DNA of 64,000 bases, from the NCBI GenBank assembly GCA_022009815.1, contig CP091725.1, positions 1,984,001-2,048,000 on the forward strand. Direction: 5' to 3'. The position numbers were made by a program, and so were the translations under genes. The notes under the pieces were generated by a model. That model did no database searches. It saw only the letters and a program-made list of their open reading frames with translations, and was not told the origin of the DNA. Source of the DNA: Bacteroidales bacterium. GTDB taxonomy: Bacteria; Bacteroidota; Bacteroidia; Bacteroidales; Muribaculaceae. Within the stretch, counting starts at the first letter, position 1. Each line of letters starts with the position of its first letter. Shown piece after piece: positions 29,583 to 40,273 of the stretch.

Positions 29583-31867
29583 ATGAAAAAACTGTTGTTT
29601 GCCATATTGATGTTGCTGGCGATGTCGGCGTGCTCAACCACTGCAAAGTTGGCTGAGGGCGACGTGCTGTATACTGGAGTGAAGAAACTCGACGTGACAG
29701 CCGCCGACAGCGTAAAGATTCCGTCGGGCATATCCGACAACATCGGCGAAATCATCGATGTGCCAGCCAACAACTCATGGTATTCGCCCTATGTGCGTTC
29801 GCCGTTCCCGCTTGGGCTGTGGCTCTACAATCACTGGCCGGAGGACTCCAAGGGGCTTAAGGGATGGATCTATAGAAAGTTTGCCGAAGAACCGGTGCTG
29901 ATGTCAGACGTGCGTCCCGACCTGCGGATGAAGATGGTGGAAGACATGCTCGACAAGAATGGATATTTCGGCTCAACCACGTCCTACGACTTGAAATACA
30001 GCAAGAAAAACAGCCGCAAGGCGCGCGTAAACTACTATGTGCGTCTGGCGCCGCCAAAGCGCATAGCCGAGATTATATATCTGCCTGACTCTTCCGAGCT
30101 CAACGTGATGCTCAACCGCTATATGAAGCGCGACAAGTATATGAAACTTGACGCTATCATTTGCAACGACTCTCTTTCGGTGGCACGCAACCGTGTGACA
30201 AACCGCCTGCGCAACCACGGCTACTATTATTTCCGTCCGGAGTATATCACGTTTCTTGCCGACACGCTTCAAGTGCCGGGCAAGGTGGTGGTGAAGATTG
30301 ACTATGCCGACAACATCCCCGACAAGGCGTTGTGGAAATACAAGGTAGGCGACGTGAAGACACTCGTGATGCGCAACGACAATGGCGGCACGCCCGACAC
30401 GCTTATGACCGACAATGGAATCGTGGTGAAGATGGCGCCGTCGCGTCTGCGCAAGAGCCTTATCCCGTCGTGCATCACGTTGAACAAAGGCGACGATGTG
30501 AGCGTGCGCCGTCTCACCAACACACAGACCTATCTGTCGAGGCTCGGCATTTTCGATTTCATTTCGGTGAATGCCACGCCGCTCGATTCAGTGAAGACAG
30601 CCACCCTTGATTTCGACATCACTTGCCATTTCGACAAGCCTCTCGAGACGCAGTTTGAGGCCAACTTGACTTCAAAATCCAACAACTATCTCGGTCCGGG
30701 AGTCTCATTTCAAGTGCTTAACCGCAATATCTTCGGAGGCGGCGAGCGGTTGACTGTAAAGTTTGACGCTGCTTATGAGTGGCAGATAGGCAAGGTGGAT
30801 GGACGTCGCAACGACTTCAATTCGTATGAGTTCGGGTTGCAGACCGAGTTGGCGTTTCCGCGTCTGCTCGCACCTCATTTCATCCCGTTTATCAAGCGTG
30901 AGCTGGCGTGGACGCGCTTCTCTCTCGGAGCGACGGTGATGAACAGACCTAAATTTTTCAAGATGGTGCAGTTTGACTTCGGCTGGAACTACGATTGGAA
31001 AGGCTCGCGCTATTCGCAGAATCAGGTGACGCTGTTTGGCTTGAAATACAACAAATTGCTGAGCACCACCGCCGATTTCGACAAGACAATGGAGGAAAAT
31101 CCGGCAATAGCGCTTAGCTTCCGCAACCAGTTCATCCCGAAATTTGCATATACCTACACTTTCGACCGCGGCTTCGGCAAGACTCGCGACGACCAGCACT
31201 TTACGCTGCAGGCTGGATTCACTGAAGGCGGCAACTTGTTTGCCGGTATCTGGTCGCTCGCAGGAAACAAAGGGCAGAAAGAACTTTTCGGCACGCCGTT
31301 CTCGCAGTTTGTCAAAGCAACGTTGCAGATGGTCTATTCCAAGCGCATCACGGGCGAACAGCGCATCGTGGGACGCGTCTATGCCGGCGCGGCACATGCC
31401 TATGGCAACTCGCAGGAGGTGCCTTATGCGGAGCAGTTCTATGCCGGTGGAGCCAACTCCGTCAGAGCTTTTGCCGTGCGCAGCATAGGTCCTGGCAGTT
31501 ATCACAGCAACGTCGATGGCAACGGATATTACGACCAGACGGGAACGTTCCGTTTCGAAATGAATGCGGAGTATCGTTTCCCATTGTCAGTGTGCTGAAG
31601 GGCGCCGTTTTTGTCGACGCCGGCAACATCTGGTTGTTGAAAGACGACCCTATGCGTTCCGGAGGTACGCTCAACAGCAATTTCTTCCGCGAGCTTGCCC
31701 TCGGCACAGGCTTGGGTTTACGTCTTGATATGGGTATGATTGTGGTGCGCGCCGACCTTGGCGTAGGGCTTCACTTGCCTTACGACACAGGCAAGTCGGG
31801 TTATTACAACATTGGTCGTTTCAAAGACAGCCTTGCCCTCAATCTTGCCATCGGCTATCCGTTTTGA
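29583..31867 (+). CDS. tamL: TamL: Omp85/BamA-family outer-membrane lipoprotein, frameshift near 31580
   Basis: An outer-membrane barrel of about 761 residues. Unlike proteobacterial TamA it begins with a lipoprotein signal (MKKLLFAILMLLAMSAC, Cys17 predicted), the trait of Bacteroidetes TamL. POTRA-like domains fill residues ~30-370, with NRLRNHGYYYFRPEYITF typical. The barrel then has GPGVSFQVLNRNIFGGGERL, the Omp85 lid-lock signature YAEQFYAGGANSVRAF, and a final IGYPF ending in Phe. The frame breaks at EYRFP; one C added to the run 31580-31582 restores IVSVLKGAVFVDAGNIW to the stop. With TamB it should export or insert outer-membrane components. Confidence 0.88.
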
Positions 31868-31893
31868 CGCAGATTGGTATGCAACGAAAATGC

Positions 31894-31930
31894 AAGCGGC
31901 TTCGGCATCAAGTAGATGCTGAAGCCGCTT
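31894..31930. terminator. Bidirectional terminator between tamL and guaA
   Basis: AAGCGGCTTCGGCATC and its near-perfect complement (one G-T pair) form a 16-bp stem with a 5-base loop, between two convergent genes. Confidence 0.85.
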
Positions 31931-31951
31931 GGCTGTATGATGGCTGATGGA

Positions 31952-33473
31952 TTATTCCCACTCGATGGTTGCCGGTGGCTTCGACGAGATGTCGTAGCAT
32001 ACGCGGTTCACGCCTTTCACCTTGTTGATGATGTCGTTTGACACCTTGGCAAGGAATTCATAAGGCAGGTGAGCCCAGTCGGCTGTCATGGCGTCGGTGC
32101 TGGTCACGGCACGCAGGGCCACTGCACGCTCGTATGTGCGCTCGTCGCCCATCACGCCCACGCTCTGCACAGGCAGCAGAATCACGCCAGCCTGCCAAAC
32201 CTTGTCGTAGAGGTTCCAGTCGCGGAGTCCTTGGATGAAAATGTCGTCGGCATTCTGAAGAATTTCCACTTTCTCGCGAGTGATGTCGCCGAGGATGCGC
32301 ACAGCCAAGCCCGGTCCGGGGAACGGATGGCGGCCGATGAGATGCTCGGGCATGCCGAGCTCTCGTCCACGCGGCGCACTTCATCCTTGAAGAGCAGTCG
32401 CAGAGGCTCGCAGAGCTTAAGATTCATCTTCTCAGGCAGTCCGCCCACGTTGTGGTGGCTCTTGATGACCGTTCCGGTGATTGACAGCGACTCGATGCAG
32501 TCAGGATAGATTGTGCCTTGAGCAAGCCATTTCACGTCCTTGATTTTATGAGCCTCTTCGTCGAACACGTCGATGAAGCCTTTGCCGATGATTTTGCGCT
32601 TGCGCTCAGGGTCGGTGACGCCTTCCAGCTCGCTGAAGAACTTTTTGGAAGCGTCGACGCCGATAACGTTCAGTCCGAGGCACTCATAGTCGTGGAGCAC
32701 GTTGCGGAACTCGTTTTTGCGCAGCATTCCGTGGTCTACAAAGATGCAGGTGAGATTCTTTCCGATGGCGCGGTTGAGAAGCACAGCCGCTACCGATGAG
32801 TCGACACCGCCCGACAGTCCGAGCACCACCTTGTCGTTGCCGATGCGCTCTTTGAGCTCGGCTACAGTGGTCTCGATAAACGATGCGGCGCTCCAGTCTT
32901 GTTTCGCACCGCAGATGTTGACCACGAAGTTGCTCAGCAATTTTGTGCCTTCCTCAGAGTGGTACACTTCCGGATGGAACTGAACGCCCCACACCTTCTC
33001 GCCCTCAATCTGATAGGCGGCGATTGCCACCTTGTCGGTCGAAGCGATTGTTTTGAAACCCTCAGGGATGGCTGTGATTGTGTCTCCGTGGCTCATCCAC
33101 ACTTGTGTGTTGTCGGAAAGTCCGGCGAGCAGCGGGTTTGTCTTGTCGATTGTCGACAAGTGGGCGCGGCCATACTCGCGAGAGCCTGCCGGCTCCACTT
33201 TGCCGCCGTTGGCGTAGGAGATGAACTGCGCGCCGTAGCAGATGCCCAGGATAGGGTATTTGCCACGGATTTCCGACAGGTCGATTTTGAAAGCCTTCTC
33301 GTCGTAGACAGAGAACGGGCTGCCGGAAAGGATAATGCCGATGACCGAAGAGTCGTCTTTCGGCATTTTGTTGTAGGGTACGATTTCGCAGTACACGTTA
33401 AGCTCGCGGACGCGTCGTCCGATGAGCTGTGTGGTCTGAGAACCGAAATCCAGAATGATTATTTTTCGTGCAT
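31952..33473 (-). CDS. guaA: GMP synthase (glutamine-hydrolysing) with two homopolymer frame breaks
   Basis: Converts XMP to GMP using ATP and glutamine; essential purine enzyme. The glutaminase domain has ILDFGSQTTQLIGRRVREL, the nucleophile loop LGICYGAQ and HPEVYHSEEG. The synthetase domain has the PP-loop VLGLSGGVDSSVAA, and the dimer domain ends SSKPPATIEWE. Two errors split it. At the start, ATG-CAC-GAA-AAA at 33473 needs one more T in the run 33462-33466 (plus strand). In the middle, VGREL-GMPEHLIGRHPFP needs one more C at 32367-32368. With both repaired it is about 508 residues, standard length. It lies 20 bases behind the antiporter genes. Confidence 0.93.
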
Positions 33474-33493
33474 AAATAATAAATATTATGTAT

Positions 33494-35833
33494 CTAACAA
33501 AATTGTTTCATTAATAGTTTATTGCCCACAATCCACAGGTTGTCGCCAATGGCGAGAATGCTGTCGGGCGACGGTGTCTCGAAACTGCCGTCAACGCGCT
33601 CTATGGCTACGAGCATTGCGGAGTATCTGACTCTGAAATCGAGGTCGCCGATGCGTTTTCCGGCAAGCGGCGATTCTGCTTGCAGCATAACGCTTGTAAA
33701 CTCCATTTCTCCGGTCTTGGGCTTTTCCGACGGCCTGCTCTCAACTTCGTTGATGAGGGTCTGAATCTGTTCGTCGGAGCCAATCACGCCGATTGTGTCG
33801 CCGGGAAACAGGCGCATGTCGGCGGTAGGCACGGCAATCAAATCCTCTCCGCGTTGTATGCTTGCCACGTTTACGCCGAAGCGTTGTGCCAGTTTGGCGT
33901 CGGCGAGGCGCTGGCCAACAAACGGGCAGGTGTAGCCGATGGTGATGTATGCAAGGTGCATATTGCTTACGAGGTTGTTGTTGCGGCCGCTGCGGCGCAG
34001 CTCGCGCTCATTGAGGTTGTCGACAAACTTGGTCTCGAATTTAGAGGTGTGACGCCGCACGACTTTGGAGAAGTTTATGCCCACAAAAATCAGCAGCGCC
34101 GTTCCGACAATGATTGAGACGCTGTGCGACGACGTGTCGAGCAGGAAGAACAGCAGGAAGCCTGCTGCAATGGCGATTCTCACCGCACGCATGGCGATAA
34201 ACGGAGCGTCGGTCTGGACACTGTGGCGCAGTTTCTCGCGTTCCCATCGCTTCATGCTCGGATAGCACAGGGCAAGCATGAATGGCGACATTGCCAACAG
34301 AGTAGCAACAGTGGCGAGCGGTTGTCCCCACTCGTTTCCGAAAGTGCGGTCGGCAAAAGGAAACATCCATATCGATGAAATCCAAAGTATCGCCGTGAGG
34401 AGCACACTGTAGAGCAGCACGCGCCAGATGTTGCGGCGTGCCACGTCTTTCCACAGCAGTTTTATTTCCGATTCATTGCGTGTCGACTGTTCGCTGTAGC
34501 GACCGATCCATTGCGACAGCCATTGCGGGGTGCCGCGTTCTGCCCAAGCGCATATTGGGTCGGATGCTTTTATGAAGTATGGCGTGAAGAAAGTGGTGAT
34601 TACCGACACCGACACGATGATGGGGTATATGTTGCTGTCAATCACTCCGAGCGACATGCCGAGCGTGGCGATGATGAATGAGAATTCGCCGATTTGCGGC
34701 AGGGCAAGTCCCGACTGGAGCGCTATGCGCAGCGGCTGACCGCCGACAAGCATACCCATGACTCCAAAAATGAATTTTCCGACAATCACGAGCAGCGACA
34801 AGATTACGATTGGCATCCAGAATTCGCCGAGCACGTGCGGGTTTACCATCATTCCGACAGAGATGAAGAAGACGGCGCCGAAGAGGTCTTTTACCGGGGC
34901 TGTCAGTTTCTCAATTCGTTCAGCCTCGCTGGTTCCGGCAAGGATGGAGCCCATGAGGAATGCTCCGAGCGCGGCGGAGAAGCCGGCATAGGTGGAGGTG
35001 ATTACCATCAGGAAGCACAGTCCGATGCAAAGCACCAGCATAAGCTCGTCGGAAAGAAACCGGCGTTGGCGCGACAGGAACGAAGGTATGGCATAGACGC
35101 CGACCACATACCATAAAATCAGGAAGAACGACAGCTTCATGACGCTCCATAAGAGCTCTTCGCCGCTGACGCTGTTGTTGATTGCTATTGAGGAAAGCAG
35201 CACCATCAGAATCACGGCTATCAGGTCTTCCACAATCAGCACGGCAAGCACTTGAGGCGCGAACCGCCTGTGGCGCATGTTGAGGTCGTCGAGGGCTTTC
35301 ATGATGATTGTTGTCGACGACATCGACAGCATGCCTCCGAGAAACAGGCTGCTGATGAACGAGAATCCCATCAGTTTGCCTGCGAAATATCCAGCCACAA
35401 TCATTCCGGTGACGGAGAACAGGGTGGTGACGGTGGCTGATCCGCCAACATTCATAAGTTTTTTGAAACTGAACTCAAGTCCGAGTGAGAAAAGCAGGAA
35501 GATAATGCCGAGCTCTGCCCAGAATTCGATGTTCGACTCGTGGATCACCGTCGGGAAATATCCGAAATGCGGACCGACAAGGAAGCCGGCAACGATGTAG
35601 CCAAGCACCACGGGTTGTTTCAGGCGTTTGAACACAACAGTAGCAATGCCGGCCACAATCAATATCAAAGCGAGGTCGGATATCAATCCTGTGGCAACAT
35701 GCTCTTCGCCGCTGTTTGGCGCGGTGTCTGCCGCAGGCACCGACGTGCTTAGCGAGGCAGATTCCACAGCCGCCGGTGTCGACACCGAGGCGTGGAAGAA
35801 ATTGTCAAGGGTTGGTAGGTTGGTGAAATTCAT
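33494..35833 (-). CDS. CPA2-type cation:proton antiporter with RCK_C domains (copy 1)
   Basis: A 779-residue inner-membrane protein. After a hydrophilic N-terminus it has the KefB/NhaS-like transporter domain: VFKRLKQPVVLGYIVAGFLV, FWAELGIIFLLFSLGLEFSF and LSMSSTTIIMKAL mark the first helices. The domain continues to about residue 410. Additional helices (residues ~470-600) follow, and the C-terminus has two TrkA-C (RCK_C) regulatory domains ending in GDNLWIVGNKL. It should exchange K+ or Na+ for H+. It is a tandem paralogue of the gene at 35862, with 28 bases between them, and lies upstream of guaA in the same direction. Confidence 0.9.
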   Translation of the reverse strand: MNFTNLPTLDNFFHASVSTPAAVESASLSTSVPAADTAPNSGEEHVATGLISDLALILIVAGIATVVFKRLKQPVVLGYIVAGFLVGPHFGYFPTVIHESNIEFWAELGIIFLLFSLGLEFSFKKLMNVGGSATVTTLFSVTGMIVAGYFAGKLMGFSFISSLFLGGMLSMSSTTIIMKALDDLNMRHRRFAPQVLAVLIVEDLIAVILMVLLSSIAINNSVSGEELLWSVMKLSFFLILWYVVGVYAIPSFLSRQRRFLSDELMLVLCIGLCFLMVITSTYAGFSAALGAFLMGSILAGTSEAERIEKLTAPVKDLFGAVFFISVGMMVNPHVLGEFWMPIVILSLLVIVGKFIFGVMGMLVGGQPLRIALQSGLALPQIGEFSFIIATLGMSLGVIDSNIYPIIVSVSVITTFFTPYFIKASDPICAWAERGTPQWLSQWIGRYSEQSTRNESEIKLLWKDVARRNIWRVLLYSVLLTAILWISSIWMFPFADRTFGNEWGQPLATVATLLAMSPFMLALCYPSMKRWEREKLRHSVQTDAPFIAMRAVRIAIAAGFLLFFLLDTSSHSVSIIVGTALLIFVGINFSKVVRRHTSKFETKFVDNLNERELRRSGRNNNLVSNMHLAYITIGYTCPFVGQRLADAKLAQRFGVNVASIQRGEDLIAVPTADMRLFPGDTIGVIGSDEQIQTLINEVESRPSEKPKTGEMEFTSVMLQAESPLAGKRIGDLDFRVRYSAMLVAIERVDGSFETPSPDSILAIGDNLWIVGNKLLMKQFC

Positions 35834-35861
35834 TTAAACTACTGTTTTTTTATTGTTATAG

Positions 35862-38216
35862 TTAAGCGAGTTTAGGTATTTGCCGTTTGTCGCCGACAAG
35901 CCAGATGTTGTCGCCTTCGTGCATCATGCTGTCAGCTTTTGGGTTCTCAAATGTCCCGTCGGCGTGCTCAATCGATACAAGCATAGCGGAGTATTGTCCG
36001 CGCAGGTCGACGTCGGCGACTTTCTTGCCGTTCAGCGGCGAGTTTTCCGACAGCAGCACACTCGTGAATTCAATGTCGATATTTTCGTCGGTGTTTGCCG
36101 CGCCGGTGTTTGCTTGCTCTATCGTCTCAAGCAGATGCTGTATCTGCTCGTCGGTTCCGACCACACCGAGAGTGTCGCCCGGGAAGATTCGTGTCGAGCC
36201 GCCGGGAATCGGAATTGTGCGGTCGCCACGCTGGATGCTTGCCACGTTTACGCCGAAGAGGTGGCCGATGTTTGACGATGCCAGTTTCTCACCCACAAAC
36301 GGGCAGTTGTAGCCCACGTTGACAAAGGCGAGGTGCATGTCGCTGACAAGGTTGTTGTTGCGTCCGCTGCGCCGCAACTCCCGCTCGTTGAGGTTGGCGA
36401 TAAACACATTCTCGATGTAGTTCATGTGTTTCCTTACCGACTTTGAGAAATATATCAGTACCAACACGAACAGTGCCGCGCCGATGGAGATTGCAAGAGT
36501 GTGGGAGTAGGACGTGAACAGGAAATAGACCAAGAAGCTGAAAGCGATGACGATACGCACAAGCCGCATGGCTATGAACGGCACGTTGGAATGCACGCTG
36601 CTTTTCAGTTTTGTGCGTTCCCATTTCTTGGTGCTCGGATAGCAGAGCGCAAGCAGAAACGGTGCCATTGCCGCGAGGGTGATGCCCACGGTGAACGCTT
36701 TTGCCGTTCCTGTTCTCATAAACGACTCCATCAGCGGTGCCAGCAGATGCGCCGACAGCTGTATGATTGCAACGAGCACTACGCAGTAGATCAGCAACCT
36801 CCATATCGTGCGCTGCAAAGCCTGTTTCCAGAGCAGCGTCACCTCCGACTCGTTGCGTGTCTGCGACTGGCTGTAGCGCGCGATGAGAGCAAGCAAGCGT
36901 GCCGGCAGATGCTTTTCCGCCCAGCGGTCTACGGGGTCGGCGAATTTTATGAAATATGGGGTGAAGAACGTTGTTATTACCGACACCGACACGATTATCG
37001 GATACAGCGTTTTGTTGATCACACCGAGCGACGTGCCGAGAGTGGCGATGATAAACGAAAACTCTCCAATCTGCACCAGCGAGAATCCCGACTCGATGGC
37101 AATGCGCAGCGGTTGTCCGGTGATAAGCATGCCTCCTGTGCCGAACACAATCATGCCGACAATCACTATTGCCGAGAGGATGAGGATTGGCACGGTGTAG
37201 GTGGACAGCACCTGTGGGTCGACCATCATGCCTACCGACACGAAGAAGATTGCGCCGAACAAATCCTTTACCGGAGACACTACTCTTGACATGCGTTCAG
37301 CCTCGCTGGTGCCGGCAAGAATAGAGCCCATGACGAAGGCGCCGAGTGCCGACGAGAAGCCTGAATAGGTGGATGCTATCACCATAAGGAAGCACAGCCC
37401 GATGCACAGCACGAGCAGCAGCTCGTTGGTGAGGAAGCGGCGTTGGCGCTTGAGAAACGTGGGGATGATGTAGACACCCACAAGAAACCACAGGATGAGG
37501 AAGAATGACAGTTTGAACACGCTCCACAAAAGGTCTTCGCCGCTGACACTGTTGTTGACGGCTATCGATGACAGCACGACCATCAGTATGACGGCAAACA
37601 AATCTTCCACAATCAGCACGGCAAGCACCTGTGGCGTGAACCGCCGGTGGCTCATATTCAAGTCGCTGAGCGCTTTCATGATGATGGTTGTCGACGACAT
37701 TGACAGCATCGCGCCGAGGAAAAGACTGCTGATGTTGGTGAAGTCCATCATCCGTCCGGCAGTGTAGCCGGTTGCCATCATTCCCACCACGATGACAAGC
37801 ACAGTCACCGCAGCCGAGCCTCCTACGTTGAGCATTTTCTTGAAACTGAACTCCAGACCGAGCGAGAACAGCAGGAAGATGATTCCCAACTCTGCCCAGA
37901 AGTCGATGTTGGCCTCGTCGACAACGGTGGGGAAGTAGCCGAAGTGCGGACCCACGAGAAAACCGGCAAGAATGTAGCCCAGCACAACGGGCTGCTTCAG
38001 CCGCTTGAACAGCACGGTGGCAATGCCCGCCACCACGAGAATCATACCGAGGTCGGAAATCATGCTCGTTTCGCCGTTTGACGGCTGCTGTTGCTCTGAA
38101 ATTTGTGCGTTTGATGTTTGTGCCGTTGTGGTTTGCGCCAAAGGCAATCCGCTGGCAGAAAATGCCTGGTTGAACGCAGGCACGTTGAATATCTTTTGAG
38201 ATAAAAAGTCGCTCAT
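35862..38216 (-). CDS. CPA2-type cation:proton antiporter with RCK_C domains (copy 2)
   Basis: A 784-residue paralogue of the next gene, with the same order: Gln/Thr-rich N-terminal extension, the transporter domain (LKQPVVLGYILAGFLVGPHF, LGLEFSFKKMLNVGG), then extra helices. Two C-terminal RCK_C domains end in GDNIWLVGDKRQIPKL. The two proteins are strongly alike through the membrane domain and differ mainly at the N-terminus and in the linker (EQANTGAANTDENIDIE here). Being first in the operon, its promoter box at 38251-38258 coincides with the conjugative-element junction, so element insertion may have changed its upstream region. Confidence 0.9.
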   Translation of the reverse strand: MSDFLSQKIFNVPAFNQAFSASGLPLAQTTTAQTSNAQISEQQQPSNGETSMISDLGMILVVAGIATVLFKRLKQPVVLGYILAGFLVGPHFGYFPTVVDEANIDFWAELGIIFLLFSLGLEFSFKKMLNVGGSAAVTVLVIVVGMMATGYTAGRMMDFTNISSLFLGAMLSMSSTTIIMKALSDLNMSHRRFTPQVLAVLIVEDLFAVILMVVLSSIAVNNSVSGEDLLWSVFKLSFFLILWFLVGVYIIPTFLKRQRRFLTNELLLVLCIGLCFLMVIASTYSGFSSALGAFVMGSILAGTSEAERMSRVVSPVKDLFGAIFFVSVGMMVDPQVLSTYTVPILILSAIVIVGMIVFGTGGMLITGQPLRIAIESGFSLVQIGEFSFIIATLGTSLGVINKTLYPIIVSVSVITTFFTPYFIKFADPVDRWAEKHLPARLLALIARYSQSQTRNESEVTLLWKQALQRTIWRLLIYCVVLVAIIQLSAHLLAPLMESFMRTGTAKAFTVGITLAAMAPFLLALCYPSTKKWERTKLKSSVHSNVPFIAMRLVRIVIAFSFLVYFLFTSYSHTLAISIGAALFVLVLIYFSKSVRKHMNYIENVFIANLNERELRRSGRNNNLVSDMHLAFVNVGYNCPFVGEKLASSNIGHLFGVNVASIQRGDRTIPIPGGSTRIFPGDTLGVVGTDEQIQHLLETIEQANTGAANTDENIDIEFTSVLLSENSPLNGKKVADVDLRGQYSAMLVSIEHADGTFENPKADSMMHEGDNIWLVGDKRQIPKLA

Positions 38217-38249
38217 TATGATAGTCGCTGAGTACTGTCGGTTTCTTCT

Positions 38250-38259
38250 GCAAAGTTAC
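38250..38259. mobile_element. Predicted attL core of the CTnDOT-family element
   Basis: GCAAAGTTAC here is the complement of GTAACTTTGC, which fits the CTnDOT target consensus GTAnnTTTGC. The integrase gene starts about 330 bases away, as at the integrase end of CTnDOT. The same bases hold a minus-strand -7 box TAACTTTG for the antiporter operon. The exact crossover cannot be fixed without the right end or the empty site. Confidence 0.6.
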
Positions 38260-38586
38260 TACAAAAAAGTGAAATGCGGAAAGATATAGTGATAGAATTG
38301 AGTTACAAGGGTTTTGGTTGAAGTGGCGATAATCCGTGAAGCCATTACAATCCCTGCCGAAGCCAAATCCTGACGCCGCTACGTTACTTGTTCGTAACCA
38401 TGCCCGAAAATGCGACAAACGGGTACGAATAGCGAAACAAGGCTCTAAGGAATAGTGAGTTATCCATAACTCATGCGAAAAAAATCAGGTTACGGAAAAA
38501 AAGATTGCGCCGTTCCTCCCCGTTTTTGCGTACCAACACCGGACTCTTCACCAACTAATTTTTGAAACCCAAAAAAATTAAGGACA
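38260..38586. other. Element end to integrase: non-coding att arm region
   Basis: A stretch of about 330 bases without a credible gene. It contains several short GTTAC/GTAAC motifs (around 38312, 38385-38398 and 38481), which could be arm-type binding sites for the integrase as in attDOT. I cannot assign them exactly. Confidence 0.4.
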
Positions 38587-39824
38587 ATGAAGAGTACATT
38601 TTCAGTAATCTACTACCTCAAGCGTCAGGTAGTGAAAAAAAGGACGGGACAGTTCCCGTCATGGGACGCATCACGGTGGACGGCAGCCAGACACAGTTCA
38701 GCTGCAAACTGACTGTCGATCCGAAACTGTGGGACACCAAAGGTGGACGTGTCACGGGCAGAAGCACGGCGGCACTCGAAACGAACCGTATGCTTGACAA
38801 GATGCGGGTACGCATCAACAGGCATTATCAGGAAATCATGGAGCGTGACAACTTCGTCACGGCGGAGAAGGTGAAGAACGCCTTTCTCGGACTGGAACAC
38901 CGCTACCACACGCTGATGCAGGTGTTCCGCCAGCACAACGAGGACTACGAGAAGCAGGTGGAGGCAGGCATGAAAGCCAAAGGCACGCTGCTGAAGTACC
39001 GCACCGTTTACAAGCACATGCAAGAGTTCCTCGACATCCGCTACCATGTGAAGGACATCGCCCTAAAAGAGCTTACCCCGGCTTTCATCTCCGACTTCGA
39101 GATGTTCCTGCGCACGGACAAGCACTGCTGCACCAATACCGTGTGGCTGTACGTCTGCCCGTTACGGACGATGGTATTCATCGCCATCAACAACGAGTGG
39201 CTGACGCGCGACCCGTTCCGCGAGTATGAAATCAAGAAGGAGGAAACAACACGCAGTTTCCTGACCAAAGATGAGATCCGCCTGCTGATGGAGGGGAAAC
39301 TGAAAAACGCCAAACAGGAATTGTACCGCGACCTCTACCTGTTCTGCGCCTTCACGGGGCTGTCGTTCGCGGATATGCGCAACCTTACGGAAGAGAATAT
39401 CCGCACCTACTTCGACGAACACGAGTGGATAAACATCAACCGCCAGAAAACGGGCGTGGTGTCCAACATCCGCCTGCTCGACATCGCCAACCGCATAATC
39501 GGCAAATACCGGGGACTGTGCGGGGACGGCAGGATATTTCCCGTTCCGCATTATAACACGTGCCTTGCCGGTATCCGTGCCGTCGCCAAGCGTTGCGGCA
39601 TCACCAAGCATATCACGTGGCATCAGAGCCGCCACACGGCAGCCACGACGATATTCCTCTCCAACGGTGTTCCCATCGAAACGGTCAGCTCCATGCTCGG
39701 ACACAAGAGCATAAAGACGACGCAGATTTACGCAAAGATAACCAAAGAGAAGCTCAATCAGGACATGGAGAACCTTGCCGCAAGATTGAACGGCGTTGAG
39801 GAATTTGCAGGTTGCACCATCTAA
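38587..39824 (+). CDS. int: IntDOT-family tyrosine recombinase, frameshift in A-run 38635-38641
   Basis: Integrase of the element, about 412 residues. The true start is ATG 38587 (MKSTFSVIYYLKRQVVKK); one A missing from the A7 run shifts the frame, after which DGTVPVMGRITVDGSQTQFS continues. The arm domain is followed by the core-binding domain and the catalytic domain with FTGLSFADMRNL, HQSRH (HxxR) and the nucleophile Tyr in TTQIYAKIT. As in IntDOT, the position of the first catalytic Arg is taken by Ser in the GLSFADM motif. It catalyses integration and, with the Xis proteins and Exc, excision. Confidence 0.92.
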
Positions 39825-39835
39825 AAAGAAAAGCC

Positions 39836-40198
39836 ATGAAACGTGACACAATCATCATCGAGGACAAGGCAGTCAGCGTAACCGGTAACGAGATATGGAT
39901 GACCTCCACAGAAATCGCCGGACTGTTCCATACGAGCGTCCCGGCAGTGAACGCCGACATCAGAGCCGTCCGCAAGTCGGACGTGCTGAACGACTACGAG
40001 GTGTGCCGCTACATGCAGCTTGAAAACGGGCTGCACGCGGACGTGTACGCGCTTGAAATCATCATCCCCGTCGCCTTCCGGCTGAACACCTACAACACCC
40101 ACCTGTTCCGCACATGGCTGGTGGGAAAGGCACTCTCACAAGAGAAACGGCAGACATACGTGATGTTCATACAGAACGGAAAAGCCGGGTATTGCTGA
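39836..40198 (+). CDS. RhuM-like hypothetical protein of conjugative elements
   Basis: A 120-residue soluble protein. The N-terminal part MTSTEIAGLFHTSVPAVNAD resembles a helix-turn-helix, and YALEIIIPVAFRLNTYNTHL then FRTWLVGKAL resembles the RhuM/virulence-associated family. It sits 11 bases after the integrase stop, on the same strand, and is followed by a terminator, so integrase and this gene form one transcription unit. The start at 39836 is chosen as the first ATG after the integrase. Function is unknown; DNA binding is plausible. Confidence 0.65.
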   Translation: MKRDTIIIEDKAVSVTGNEIWMTSTEIAGLFHTSVPAVNADIRAVRKSDVLNDYEVCRYMQLENGLHADVYALEIIIPVAFRLNTYNTHLFRTWLVGKALSQEKRQTYVMFIQNGKAGYC

Positions 40199-40222
40199 TT
40201 GCACATACCCCATAAGACAAGT

Positions 40223-40262
40223 AAACGGGCAGCACCACAAAATGTCGCCCGTTTCCTTTTTC
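40223..40262 (+). terminator. Intrinsic terminator after the int operon
   Basis: AAACGGGC and GCCCGTTT arms around a 16-base loop, followed by CCTTTTTC. It lies 25 bases after the stop of the RhuM-like gene. Confidence 0.75.
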
Positions 40263-40273
40263 ATGTGGCCGCC

